Below, in pieces: positions 32,797 to 43,850 of a DNA stretch of 64,000 nt (positions within the stretch are counted from its first letter, which is position 1; each line of letters opens with the position of its first letter). Location of the stretch: positions 5,837,900-5,901,899 of the forward strand of contig OZ026546.1 in the NCBI GenBank assembly GCA_964020155.1. The letters are read 5' to 3'. The notes under the pieces were generated by a model, which was not told the DNA's origin, ran no database searches, and saw only the letters and a program-made list of their open reading frames with translations. The position numbers and the translations under genes are program-made. Origin of the DNA: Chondrilla cf. caribensis (lineage: Eukaryota > Porifera > Demospongiae > Chondrillida > Chondrillidae).

Positions 32797-32870
32797 CTTA
32801 TATAGTCGTAGTTGAGACTGAGAATGACGTATGTTGAGTTGCCATGGTAATTTCACATTGCCATGGTAAC
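32797..32870 (-). promoter_or_regulatory. Promoter of FReD copy 5 (reference copy of the module)
   Basis: On the minus strand, 5' to 3': X-box-like (complement of ATTGCCATGGTAAC, 32857-32870), X-box-like (complement of GTTGCCATGGTAAT, 32838-32851), CRE-like (complement of TGACGTA, 32825-32831), TATA CTATATAAG (32797-32805). The ATG is 88 bp further on. RFX X-boxes have the consensus GTNRCC-N-RGYAAC, which both palindromes approach closely. Confidence 0.75.
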
Positions 32871-33227
32871 ATAACAGCATAAACTGAAAGTAGAATATGC
32901 CAGGATTCATGTTATTCCAGTGGTTGGTTAGTGGTTGTGTGTTGTAGGACAACAACTCACCTCAAGGATCTGTGTCTGTGAGTGTGAAGGTTTTCCTTGT
33001 GTGGTGGTAGTATGGGTTCCCCCATTGTGTAAATGCAGTAAAAGTTGTTCATACTACAACTGGTATTTCTGTTTCTTTTCAAACTGTTATATTACTATAA
33101 CTGTTGCTATGGTACGTATGTGGTGGTCACATTGGAAGCTATTTTATGTTCTTTTTCCGTAATAAACATAAGTTACACCATTATACATTACACAGTCAAC
33201 AGCCATTCTGTGTAATAGTTTAAATTA

Positions 33228-34127
33228 CAGCGGAACCTGTATCAGTGGTCACCTCATTAAAGCGGTCACCTGACGAGTCCCAAAATTTCACCATATTTTA
33301 TCGTGCATTCCAGCCTTGATAATCTGGTCACCTGCCTAATGTGTAATACGGTCACTTTTCACAAGCCCTAAGCTGCTTCTCAGCCTGTCTTATCCGGCCA
33401 TCCTGCCAAATTCCGTGTTAATAAAGGATAGATAGTAGAAAAATGATACCGTGATAATACAACTAAGAGCTATTTATTAAGGTTCCGAGCCTGTCTACGC
33501 AACTGTTCCTACCACTAAAGTGAATCACGCATGGTACCTCTAGTCCAAGATCAACGCCACGGTTTAATTTAGAGCCGGTCACTTCACATGTTACTATCCT
33601 GTCTCCCCTTGGAAGAAAATAAGACAATTCTGGAAATCGATTTAGGCAGTTCGGCAAATGTCCCACCACTTCCTCGTCCTTCATCACTGCCATCGAGTCA
33701 TGAGAATTAGTGGGTTCTCCAAAATTTCTCCAACCTGCGGTGACCAAATATTTAGGTTGTTGTGATATCCTCTGACAAAAGATCTGTAGCTAAACGAAGC
33801 GGCCAAATTTGAAGTAGCCATCTTGTTTGGTAAGTAACCACAATCGATCAACTTAATCTACAAACTACTCTCTTGGCTGATTGTTATAGCACTCAGTAAA
33901 GGTCACTGCATTGCTTTATTGTTGGGTTTCACTAAAACGGTACCATTTCTGATACTTCATATAGCTGTAACAGTTGCATTCACCCACTATGATCATTATA
34001 ATACTGTATTATTGATATAATAATGATGACAAAGAATATTAATGAGCACCTTTCTAATGCAGCCACATGTCGCATCCAGCCAAAGAAATTAGGTCCCATA
34101 GGTGACCGCATTAGACAGGTTCCACTG
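33228..34127. mobile_element. 900-bp TA-flanked inverted-repeat element
   Basis: The left end CAGCGGAACCTGTATCAGTG and the complement of the right end CAGTGGAACCTGTCTAATGC form terminal inverted repeats flanked by TA. The uninterrupted target (TTTAAATTATCTCAAAGGAA, as near 56050; compare 47260) can be read in sister units, so the boundaries and the TA duplication are well supported. It contains a short minus-strand open frame. Confidence 0.85.
33463..33747 (-). CDS. Short open frame inside the 900-bp element
   Basis: The frame encodes 94 aa with VVGHLPNCLN, IVTCEVTGSK and LEVPCVIHFSG. From memory this pattern resembles a module common in uncharacterised, repeat-associated invertebrate proteins; I cannot confirm the family. 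It is probably a captured or decayed fragment, not a working transposase, and may be non-coding. Confidence 0.35.
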   Translation of the reverse strand: MVTAGWRNFGEPTNSHDSMAVMKDEEVVGHLPNCLNRFPELSYFLPRGDRIVTCEVTGSKLNRGVDLGLEVPCVIHFSGRNSCVDRLGTLINSS

Positions 34128-34688
34128 TATCTCAAAGGAATGGATATTATTATCACCCTCACCCTCTGCATACGTATTGGGATATATTACATGTCACTGA
34201 GTATCATGCAGGGTGTGATGTGCCTATGTGTATGTGCTCTATTTTAAATACTGTGACTTAAGAATGAGAATATGAATTAAGTCACTTCTTGTACTATTCA
34301 ATGAAACTATCTCAGAGCTTTCACGTGATACCAAAGATGTAATTCCCATCAGATGTACGAAACTGACCTTTTCATATAGAGGGTCATGTATGATCTCTCA
34401 TTGATTGCTGTTATGATTACAAAATGTAATTCGGTAAATTCATTTGCATTATTTGATTGCATAATATTGTTCTTGAGGGTGATAATTGGTGATTAATGTG
34501 GAATTAATGAATGATTTTATTATTTTCACAAACTGCACACATGTGGAGGTATATATTGTGTTATGAGTATCAAAGTATTATGTGTATATGTGTATGTGTT
34601 GTACGTGTAGATGCAAGTGTATACATGCAGTACATGTGGAAATGCACCCACAGTGTAATTAGCACATATTTCCTAATCATGTGCTCTT

Positions 34689-35715
34689 CTAGTTAAGCTT
34701 CAGCTTCATTTCAGCCATCTTGAAGGAGTACCACCCTCCACCAGGTTTGGCATTAAACCAGTTAATCCCTATTTCTTCATTAACTCCTCCAGTCAAGTAC
34801 TCACCATTAAGATTAACATTGTGGCAGTTCTTGAACCACCAACCCCCTCTGAGTTCAACTGCACAATTCCTCCCCCTGAGGCTGTCATGATCTTGGTCGT
34901 AGGTAGTGAACATCTGTCCATTGTGGTAGGAGAGCTTATCCCCGGCATTCCCGCTGTATCCCGACACGTTCATTCTATAGTTAGTACTACTGTCTCCAAC
35001 TATGAACTGGGAGTATTCAGCATAGTAAGAGTTACCTTCCCAGTCTCCTAACTCCACCCTCAGTTTTGTTCCAGGAAAGCTGCTTGTCATGCAGTGGATG
35101 TTGTCCAGTCCCATCCAGTATTCTCCATTGGGATTTCCAAATCCATTGACGTATTCAGTCCAATTACGATAGAATCCAACTGCTCCATTGAATCTTCTCT
35201 GGAAGACTGTCCAGTTTCCTCTCATGTCACAATAAGCAGTGAAGGGTCCACACCCACAGTACATGGTGTAGACTCCAGAGTAGGAGCACACGCGTTCATA
35301 AACCTGTTCACATCCACAAGGTTGTTGACATATGTCAGGGTCATGCCCTTTAGCATTACCTGTACAAATGATGGGGGTTGTAATGTTCGCATCTGAGTTC
35401 TTTATGGCGTGAACAGTGAGACATATTGTCCCTGTCACTGTGGATAGAGTAAAGGTGTATGCACATAGATATACACCAGGCCTAGGCCACATGTGTAGTA
35501 CAGTATAATCCATTTCTTATTCTACATTGTGTATGTTAGAATATACTGTTCATGCATGTGTGTGTAGTGTTTGTTGGGAATCAACCACACACCAAATGTA
35601 CGTACATCATCCACTATCCACTGTGCACACAGTCCTGATACACTTCAAGTTACTTACATTCTTGAAAAGTTGCTATTGATATAATCCCAAGGAAAATAGT
35701 GACCTTAGAGAACAT
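34689..35715 (-). CDS. Fibrinogen-related lectin-like protein, array copy 6
   Basis: Exons are 35658-35715 (leader MFSKVTIFLGIISIATFQE) and 34689-35359, with a 298-bp intron. The protein is 242 aa. The linker is CNAKGHDPDICQQPCGC / QVYERVC, followed by YTMYCGCG, where Tyr replaces the usual Asp. The ligand region has one extra residue, DSLRGRNCAVELRGGWWFK, and VNEEIGINWFNAKPGGGWY. AATAAA on the minus strand (34516-34521) lies about 170 nt past the stop. Its upstream block is duplicated at copy 16. Confidence 0.93.
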
Positions 35716-35802
35716 TGTTCTTTCTCTTGTTCTTCTCTGTACTTCCTCTCTTCCTGTCAGTATTTCTCCAGTGACAGCTGATTCTGCTAGCTCACCCATC
35801 TC

Positions 35803-35876
35803 CTTATATAGCTGTAGTTGGGGATGAGAATGACGTATGTTGAGTTGTCGTGGCGATTCTATGTTACCAAGGTGAC
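35803..35876 (-). promoter_or_regulatory. Promoter of FReD copy 6
   Basis: CTATATAAG (35803-35811), TGACGTA (35831-35837), a mutated first X-box (35844-35857) and GTTACCAAGGTGAC (35863-35876). The second box lacks the central CATGG, but spacing is kept. Confidence 0.65.
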
Positions 35877-38119
35877 TTACCACATAAACTTAAATAGCCC
35901 TCAATTGAGTACATTGAGTTGTCATAGTGATTTCACATTACCATGGTGATGTAGTAGCGTACAAACTATCAGTGTGACACTGTCATGGCGTGTGCTGCTG
36001 CAGTAATCATTTATTGATGGCATGTAGCATGACCTCTTCCGACTCACCACAAGGAACCTTGTCTGTTGTGTACATGTCTTCTTGTTGTGAGTTGGCAATT
36101 GTCCTCCTAGTGTGTAGTTATACTGTAACATCCTATGTGCAGTGTGCACACTCAAAGTATGGAGGGTTTTATTTGTACACTGGTATAGTTTGTTCCCTCG
36201 TATTAATATAAGTACTTTCTTAGCTATATCAGCATCTGTTTCACATGTCATTTAAAGGATCTGTGTCTGTAGTGTGAAGGTCTTTGTGTGCTGGTATGGG
36301 TTGTATCCCTTCTGTCAACTCTGTGCACTACATGCACTGCATTGTGTACCATGTCATGCTATGTACGTAGTAACATAGACCAGTACAATTGTGTATGTCA
36401 CATTTATATAATCAGATCTATAGTACATAATAAGTATAAATGACAGTATTCCTCTAGTGATACCTGTTTCAGCTATAGTTCACACACCATCCTACATGCC
36501 ACCTCAAAGATCAGTGTCTGCAGTGTTGGGGTCTTACTTGTGTGCTGATATGGGTTATTTTCCTTCTGTAAACACTGTGTGCTACATCACTACGTTGTGT
36601 ACCATATCACACTGGGTACATACAGTATGCATACCCATACATACATTCACATACATATGTACACAAGTACAGTTGTATATTCAAACTATAGTACATACGG
36701 TATGTAACCGGTATACATGACAGATTTCCTGACAACAATTTTTTGTTAGAATAAAGAGTTATAATATTATTGTGTTAAGTGTTAAAGCAATATTGATAAT
36801 TATACATCAAAACATTCGTAGTGACCCCTCCCCCCCTTTATTTCTTTTCTGGGGGAAACACTGCATGTATGATTGCTTGTCTATCGGTGTTATCACATCT
36901 AAATTGGTGGTGATCAACCTCAATTACAGTCTATTCTAATCGCAGTACATTGTGTAGACTATGGAACATGGGCACTTGTCTGTACTGCTTCCTCACATGC
37001 TCAGGGATATGGTGGACAGGTTTGTCCTTACCCATATACGTAGCCTGGATGAATATTTAATATTTACACTGTAATAATGCATACCATATGTGGCAGTCAG
37101 TCACGAATTAGGAATTTGGTACATCAACAAGATGTATTATGTATGTGTAGCATATCACCCACCTCCCCAAAATGATCCATGCAAAAAAGTTGGTGTTGTG
37201 TGAATGAAGATGTAATTTAATTTGTTTTAATCCATTCAGAATATGACTGTATATGCTTGTGATTTGAAGTATGTATATGTGATCGTCCATGTGAAAAGGG
37301 TCATATTCATGCTAAGTATACATTTGAATACTGAGCAATTGAGAATTTTCATTTATTTTCTTTGAATTTCTAATTTTAAGTATAACATATTTATAATGCA
37401 TATATCAAACATGTTGTGGTTTGAATGTTGTAAATTTGATCTTTTTGTGCGGAAACTGGTTTTTTACAAATCCATTTCACTGGAAAAACGTCATTTTGTG
37501 ATAATACGGAGCTTTAAATACCATTCAAAGTTCACTCTACCCGACTGTATGTGTCATGTGATTGCTATTATACAGAATGATGTAAGAGAGCATATGTTGC
37601 TCGTTTTCTCTGATACGTGACTCTCGAAGTGATCTGTTCTAAGTGCCGTAAATTAAGAACAGGAATAGATTTGAAGCCACCGCTTATACTATTTGATGAA
37701 GCTATCTCTAAGCTTTCATATAATACCAAAAGCACAATCTCTGTCAGATGTGTGAAAATGATCTTTTTGCGTGGACAGTGGATGATTTAACATTGATTGC
37801 TGTTATGATTACAAAATGTAATTCAGTAAATTTAATTGCATTATTTGATCGCATAATGTAATTCTTGAAAGTGATAATTGATGATTAATGTGTAATAAAT
37901 GAATTATATTATTTTCACACTTATTATTTTCACACAATTGAAGAATGATTATTACTTTCACAAACTGCATACATGTGGAGGTATATATTGTGTTATGAGT
38001 ATCAAAGTATAATGTGCAAATGTATATGTATTGTATGTGTAGATGCAGGTGTGTACCTGCAGTACATATGAGAATACACACACTGAGCAATTGCGCAAAA
38101 TTCCAAATCATAAGTTCTT
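35877..38119. other. Intergenic region between copies 6 and 7
   Basis: About 35880-36730 is a block also found upstream of copy 16 (57830-58980). About 37065-37300 resembles 25950-27110. No exon or promoter of the array type is present. Confidence 0.55.
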
Positions 38120-39226
38120 TTAGTTAAACTTCATCTTCATTTCAACCACCTTGAAGGAGTATTGCCCTCCACCAGGTTTGAAATTATACCATATAACCCC
38201 TTTTGGATCCTTAACTCCTCCAGTCAAGTACTCACCGTTGAGATTAACATAGTGGCAGCCCCTGAACCACCAAGCTCCTCTGTATGAGACTGCACAATTC
38301 CCACTCCAACTGTCATGATCTTGGTCGTAGGTAGAGAACATCTGTCCATTGTGGAAGGAGAGCTGATCCTTGACATTCCCACTGTATCCCGACACACTCA
38401 TTCTATAGTTAGTACTACTGTCTCCAACCACGAACTGGGAGTATTCAGCATAGTAAGAGTTGCCTTCCCAGTCTTCTAACTCCACCCTCAGTTTAGTTCC
38501 AGGAGATGTGCTTGTCATGCAGTGGATGTTGTCCAGTCCCATCCAGTATTCTCCTCGGGGGTTTCCAAATCCATTGACATAACTGTTCCAATTTCGATAG
38601 AATTCAACTGCTCCATTGAATCTTCTCTGGAAGACGGTCCAGTTTCCTCTCATGTCACAATAAGCAGTGAAGGGTCCACACCCACAGTTCATGGTGTAAT
38701 TCCCAGAACGTGAGCATACTTCCTGGTGTACTTGTTCACATTCACAGGGAAGAGTTGGGCAGGTATCTTGACCTTTAGCATAGCCTACAAGGTGTATAGT
38801 GAATGTTAAAAGATTGCCATCAGCTACTGGTAGTAAGACTTGGTGTTCAATGCCAATATGTCAGTGAAAAGAGAGATCAATCTTCAAAAAGTATTAGGTT
38901 ACTTGTAGGTTATACGGCAGCCTATATGACATTGTACAGCACTTGATTGTCTCCTAAACTGATTGAGGTTACTGTAAGTGGTATGTGCATGTACATAGAT
39001 ATACATCAGGCCAAATATACAGTATAATAGTTCTTTAATATGTTGAAATATAAGAATATAATCCCTACTACTCTACTTGTGCCTATGTATGTGTATGCTT
39101 TTAATGAATCAGGCACGCCACATGTCCTATACCCACTATGCACACAACCTATGTACCAAGTTACTTACATTCTTGAAATGCTGCCACTGATATTATCCCA
39201 AGGAAAATAGTGACCTTAGAGAACAT
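38120..39226 (-). CDS. Fibrinogen-related lectin-like protein, array copy 7
   Basis: Exons are 39169-39226 (leader identical to copy 4) and 38120-38784, with a 384-bp intron. The protein is 240 aa. The linker is CYAKGQDTCPTLPCEC / QVHQEVCSRSGNYTMNCGCG, so Glu replaces Gly between two Cys. DWEG is preceded by ELE, not ELG. The ligand region is DSWSGNCAVSYRGAWWFRGC and KDPKGVIWYNFKPGGGQY. Confidence 0.92.
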
Positions 39227-39313
39227 TGTTCTTTCTCTTGTTCTTCTCTGAACTTCCTCTCTTCCTGTCAGTATTCCTCTAGTGCCAGCTGATTCTGCTA
39301 ATTCACCCATCTC

Positions 39314-39387
39314 CTTATATAGTCGTAGTTGAGGATGAATATGACGTATGTTTAGTTGTCATGGTGATTTAACATTACCATGGTAAC
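39314..39387 (-). promoter_or_regulatory. Promoter of FReD copy 7
   Basis: CTATATAAG (39314-39322), TGACGTA (39342-39348), X-box-like GTTGTCATGGTGAT (39355-39368) and ATTACCATGGTAAC (39374-39387). Confidence 0.7.
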
Positions 39388-40429
39388 ATGGCATGAAATC
39401 TCCTTATATAGTCTTTGCTCGGAATGAGAATGACGTATGTATCTGTTGTCATGGCAATATAACCAAAAATGTGGAACATTAGGATTGTTGATATTGCAAT
39501 CTTTATCTCGTTGTTTTTGTCTACTAAAACAACAACTAATGTATAGCACTGTGACCCTGTCTCACTATATCCTACAGGCACGTATGTATGTCATTGTCTT
39601 GTTTTGCTCAAATGGGAAGTCATGGCATATATAACACATGATGACACCTGCTAAGCACAGTAGAGTCAGTATCCTACCAGTTGGGTAACAGATGACAGTA
39701 TTGAAGGCGATATGTCATGTTAATTGGTATTGCTTTCACCTTGTGTGGGGGACATATCACTCACAACATAGATACCATTCAGGTGTCTTCACTCCCATTG
39801 GAAGAGGTAATAATTACAAAATTAGAATTTACAATCAGTGAACACGAACCACCCAAACCAATGAATTATACTGAAATGGGGCTGAAGAGTCTCATTATGG
39901 ATATGTGAATATAAATTCTTTGGGTACAGTAATAATAATATAATAGTAATACAGTCTGTACTTCTGGTTAGCTGTTAGCAATCATTTGTTGCATTAATGT
40001 TCTTGTGTTAATACTATTTTGACCATTATCCAGTGTTTATGCCTATCACATCATCCACCACCTGTACAATGACTGTCAATATTGTGTGAACGTAGATGTA
40101 ATAATTATCATTGCAATTCATGCGGAATATAACCTTATGTGCTGGTGATTTCTCGACTACTTGTTGATTGTTCTTGTGATCACAATGTAATTATCTGCTT
40201 CAATGGCATTATTAAATTTACCAAAAGTGATAATTGAAATTGTCTAAAGCAATGAATAATATTATTACTTTCACACATTGCATATATGTTGGGATATATA
40301 ATATGAGTATAAAATGTGATGTGTATATTATGTGTATGTGCTGTATGTGTAAATGCAAGTATGCACACATAGTACATACATGCAGGAATGCACACACAAA
40401 GTGGTTAGCACGATTCTCCAGATCCGCAG
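39388..40429. other. Intergenic block duplicated from (or to) copy 4
   Basis: About 39390-40060 matches about 28780-29460 over most of its length. A repeat flank leads to the truncated copy 8. No gene is supported. Confidence 0.55.
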
Positions 40430-40735
40430 TTAGATGTTAAATTTCAGCTTCATCTCAACTACTCTGAACATGTAGTATTGCACTCCTCCAGGTTTGGCGT
40501 TGTTCCATGAGATTCCGTTTGCTTTATTGGTTCCTGCAGCCTGGTACTCAACGTTAAGATTAGCTGTATGGCAGCTTTTGTACCACCAAGCCCCTTTGTA
40601 ACTACTTGCCCAGTTACCACCATTCTCATCATGATCTTCATCAAAGGTACTGAACATTGCTCCACTGTGGTAGGTCATCTGGTCTCCAACATTCCCGCTG
40701 TATCCTGACATTGTCAATTTATAGTTAGTACTATA
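40430..40735 (-). pseudogene. FReD copy 8: 5'-truncated, fused to promoter DNA
   Basis: The C-terminal half of a FReD is open, from STNYKLTMSGYSG to KLKFNI. It is diverged: DEDHD replaces DQDHD, and NWASSYKG replaces NCAVSYKG, losing a disulfide Cys. Upstream of TTAGTAC the sequence switches to TATATAGTCGTAG, the TATA region of a promoter. The N-terminal FReD half, intron and leader are deleted. Confidence 0.9.
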
Positions 40736-41330
40736 TAGTCGTAGTTGAGTATGAGAATAATGTAAAATTGCCATGGTGACATAACAGCATAAACTGAAAG
40801 TGGAATATACCAGGATTCATGTTATTCCAGTGGTTGGTTAGTTGTTGTGTGTTGTAGAACAACAACTCATCACAAGGATTTAATTACTTCTGTATTGTAA
40901 AGATCTTCCTTGTGTGGTGTATATATATGTAATATATGTGGGTTGTCTTGTATGTATGCACTAGTTAATGTTTGTAGCAGCTGGCACTTGTCCAACACTA
41001 TAATATTCCTGCGTAGCAATTCCATGGTACATGACCATACTGGAAGGTATTTTATGCTCTATATAACTAATATAGTGAAAGAACACTATTATACATTATT
41101 CAGTCATTTGTAAGAGATCATTGAAACTGCCTAATCAATGATTAACAATAATGTAATCAGATCCACATACATTAATGTACGTATGCATAATATCATTATA
41201 ATGTCACTAAGTATCAAAGTGTAATGTACATATGTGTATGTACTGTATGTGTAGATGCAAGTATGTATGTACATGTAGTGCACACAGGAATACAGAGTTG
41301 TTAGCACAATACTCCAAATGATGTGCTCAT

Positions 41331-42354
41331 CTAGTTAAATTTTAGCTTCATTTCAACAGACTTGAATGAGTAGTACCCTTCACCAGGTTTGGCATTGTAC
41401 CACGAGAGTCCTTTTAGATCATTCACTCCTCCAGTCAAATATTCACCATTAATATTGACATTAAAGCAGCTCCTGTACCACCAACCACCTCTGTATGGAA
41501 TGGCACAGTTACCATCACCTCTGTCATGATCTTGGTCGTAGGTAGTGAACATCTGTCCACTGTGGTAGGACAGCTGATCCCCGGCATTCCCGCTGTATCC
41601 CGACACGCTCATTCTATAGTTAGTACTACTGTCTCCAACTACGAACTGGGAGTATTCGGCATAGTAAGAGTTCCCTTCCCAGTCTCCTAACTCCACCCTC
41701 AGTTTGGTTCCAGGAAGAATGTTTGTCATGCAGTGGATGTTATCCAGCCCCATCCAGTATTCTCCTTTGGGGTTTCCAAATTCATTGACATAACTGTTCC
41801 AATTGCGATAGAATCCAACTGCTCCATTAAATCTTCTCTGGAAGACAGTCCAGTTTCCTGTCATGTCACAATAAGCAGTGAAGGGTCCACACCCACAGTT
41901 CATGGTGTAGACTCCAGAGTGGGAACACACATCTTGATAAACCTGTTCACATCCACAAGGTGGTGATGTTTGTTGACATGTGTTGTGATCATGACCTTTA
42001 GCATTACCTGTACAAATGATGGGGGTTGTAATGTTCACATCTGAGCCCCTTTACATGAAGAGTGACACACACTGTTCCGGTCAGTGTATACAGAGCACAG
42101 ATGTATGCACGTAGACATACACCAGATCTAGGCCAAGTGAACAATACAGTACATATGTTTCATTTCATATTCTACAGTATGTATGTTAGAATATACTAAT
42201 CATTCCTGTGTGTGTAGTGTTCGTTGTGAATCAACCACATACACACCACATGTCTGTCATCCACTGTACACACAGTCCATGTACCAAGTTACTTACATTC
42301 TTGAAATGCTGCCACTGATATTATCCCAAAGAAAATAGTGACCTTAGAGAACAT
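41331..42354 (-). CDS. Fibrinogen-related lectin-like protein, array copy 9
   Basis: Exons are 42297-42354 (leader MFSKVTIFFGIISVAAFQE) and 41331-42007, with a 289-bp intron. The protein is 244 aa. The linker is of the long type, CNAKGHDHNTCQQTSPPCGC / QVYQDVCSHSG. FReD features include CDMTGNW, VNEFGNPKGEY and DRGDGNCAIPYRGGWWYRSC. The reading frame is intact, but the upstream promoter has lost its CRE and X-box sites. Confidence 0.92.
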
Positions 42355-42441
42355 TGTTCTTTCTCTTGTTCTTCTCTGAACTTCCTTTCTTCCTGTCAGT
42401 ATTCCTCTAATGACAGCTGATTTTGCTAATTCACCCATCTC

Positions 42442-42450
42442 ATTATATAG
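42442..42450 (-). promoter_or_regulatory. TATA box of FReD copy 9, without CRE or X-boxes
   Basis: CTATATAAT lies at the normal place. Just upstream, a deletion joins CATAGAATG directly to AAAGTGGAATATGCC, removing the stretch that holds the CRE and both X-box-like sites in sister genes. Confidence 0.65.
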
Positions 42451-43850
42451 TCACAGTTGAGACATAGAATGAAAGTGGAATATGCCAGGATTCATGTTAT
42501 TCCAGTGGTTGGTTAGTGGTTGTGTGTTGTAGAACAACAACTCACCTCAAGAATCAGTGTCTGTGAGCATGTGTGAAGGTCCTCCTTGTATGGTTATATG
42601 GGTTCCCCCATTGTGTAAATGCAGTGAAAGTTGTTCATACTACAGCTGGTATTTGTCCCAGACTGTCATGTTGCATGGTACGTATATGATGGTCACATTG
42701 GAAGCCATTTTGTGTTCTCTTTCCGTAATATACATAGGAAAGTTACACCATTATACATTGCATAGTCAACAGCCATTTTGTGATGGCCATCAATGGCCAT
42801 TTTGTGTATTAGTTTAAATCATCTCAAAGGAATGGATATTATTATCATCCTCACCCTCTGCATGCATATTGGGATATATTATATGTCACTGAGTATCATG
42901 CGGGGTGTGATGTGCCTATGTGTGTGTGTGCTCTATTTTTAAATGCTGTGACTTAAGAATGAGAATATGAATTAGGCCACTTCTTTTACTATTCAATGAA
43001 ACTATCTTAAAGCTTTCGCGTGATTTCAAAGATTTAATTCCCATCACGTGTGAAACTGACCCTTTTCATATAGAGGGTCACATATGATCGATTGATTGAT
43101 GATTGACAAATTGTATCACTGGATTTATTGGACTGATTGATGATTGATTGCTGTTATGATTACAAAATGTAATTCAAGAAATTCAATTGCATTATTTGAT
43201 TGTATAATATTGTTCTTGAGAGTGATAAATGGTGATTAATGTGGAATTAATGAATGATGTTATTACTTTCACACACTGCATACATGTGGAGGTATATACA
43301 GTACGGTTCAAAAAAAACCAAACGGTAATCTCCTTTACCTTTTTTCAGTTAACTGTTAACGGTTAACCGTTATCCGTTAACCGTTACCGGTAGTTTTTTC
43401 ATTGCGTAATCATTGATACGTAAGCGTATATTACTAAATAACAGCTGCGAATTGCGTAACTCACGAACGATCCGTCGAAGAGTCGATCTACTAGATCCAG
43501 GAAGACGGAGAGATGTTCCCATGTCTTTTGTGCTTTTGAATCGTTACTCAAACACTCACTTTCGATACTTTAAGACCTTGTTTTTCAACGATTAAGAATT
43601 TATAACGTACCATTGACGGTTATCCGTTAACGGTTATCGGTTAACGGTTACCAGAAATCAGTTAACTTTTAACCGATAAGCGTTAACTGTTATCGGATTA
43701 ACAGGTAACTTTTATCCGGTAACGTTTAGTTTTTTTTGGTCCGTACCGTATTATGCTATGAGTATCATGTGTATGTATTGTATGTGTAGATGCAAGTGTG
43801 TACATGCACACACAGTGTGATTAGCACATATTTCCAAGTCATGTGCTCTT
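42451..43850. other. Intergenic region of copies 9 and 10
   Basis: Standard array upstream and 3'-flank blocks, interrupted by the 450-bp MITE copy B (43299-43748). No exon is present. Confidence 0.6.
43299..43748. mobile_element. MITE with GTTAAC-rich interior, copy B
   Basis: CAGTACGGTTCAAAAAAAAC and the complement of the right end pair, and TA flanks both sides. It sits inside the conserved 3'-flank motif GGTATATATTATGTTATGAG of copy 10. The intact motif in sister units (for example near 54020) is the empty site and shows a TA duplication. Confidence 0.88.

Larger units (their letters stand above)
32871..34688. other. Intergenic region of copies 5 and 6
   Basis: Conserved array upstream block, then a 900-bp element (33228-34127), then the conserved 3'-flank block of copy 6. 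No array gene lies between. Confidence 0.6.

Noticed and set aside
33463..33747. Calling the 94-aa frame a transposase
   Set aside because: It is too short, and no DDE-type catalytic motif or DNA-binding domain is visible.
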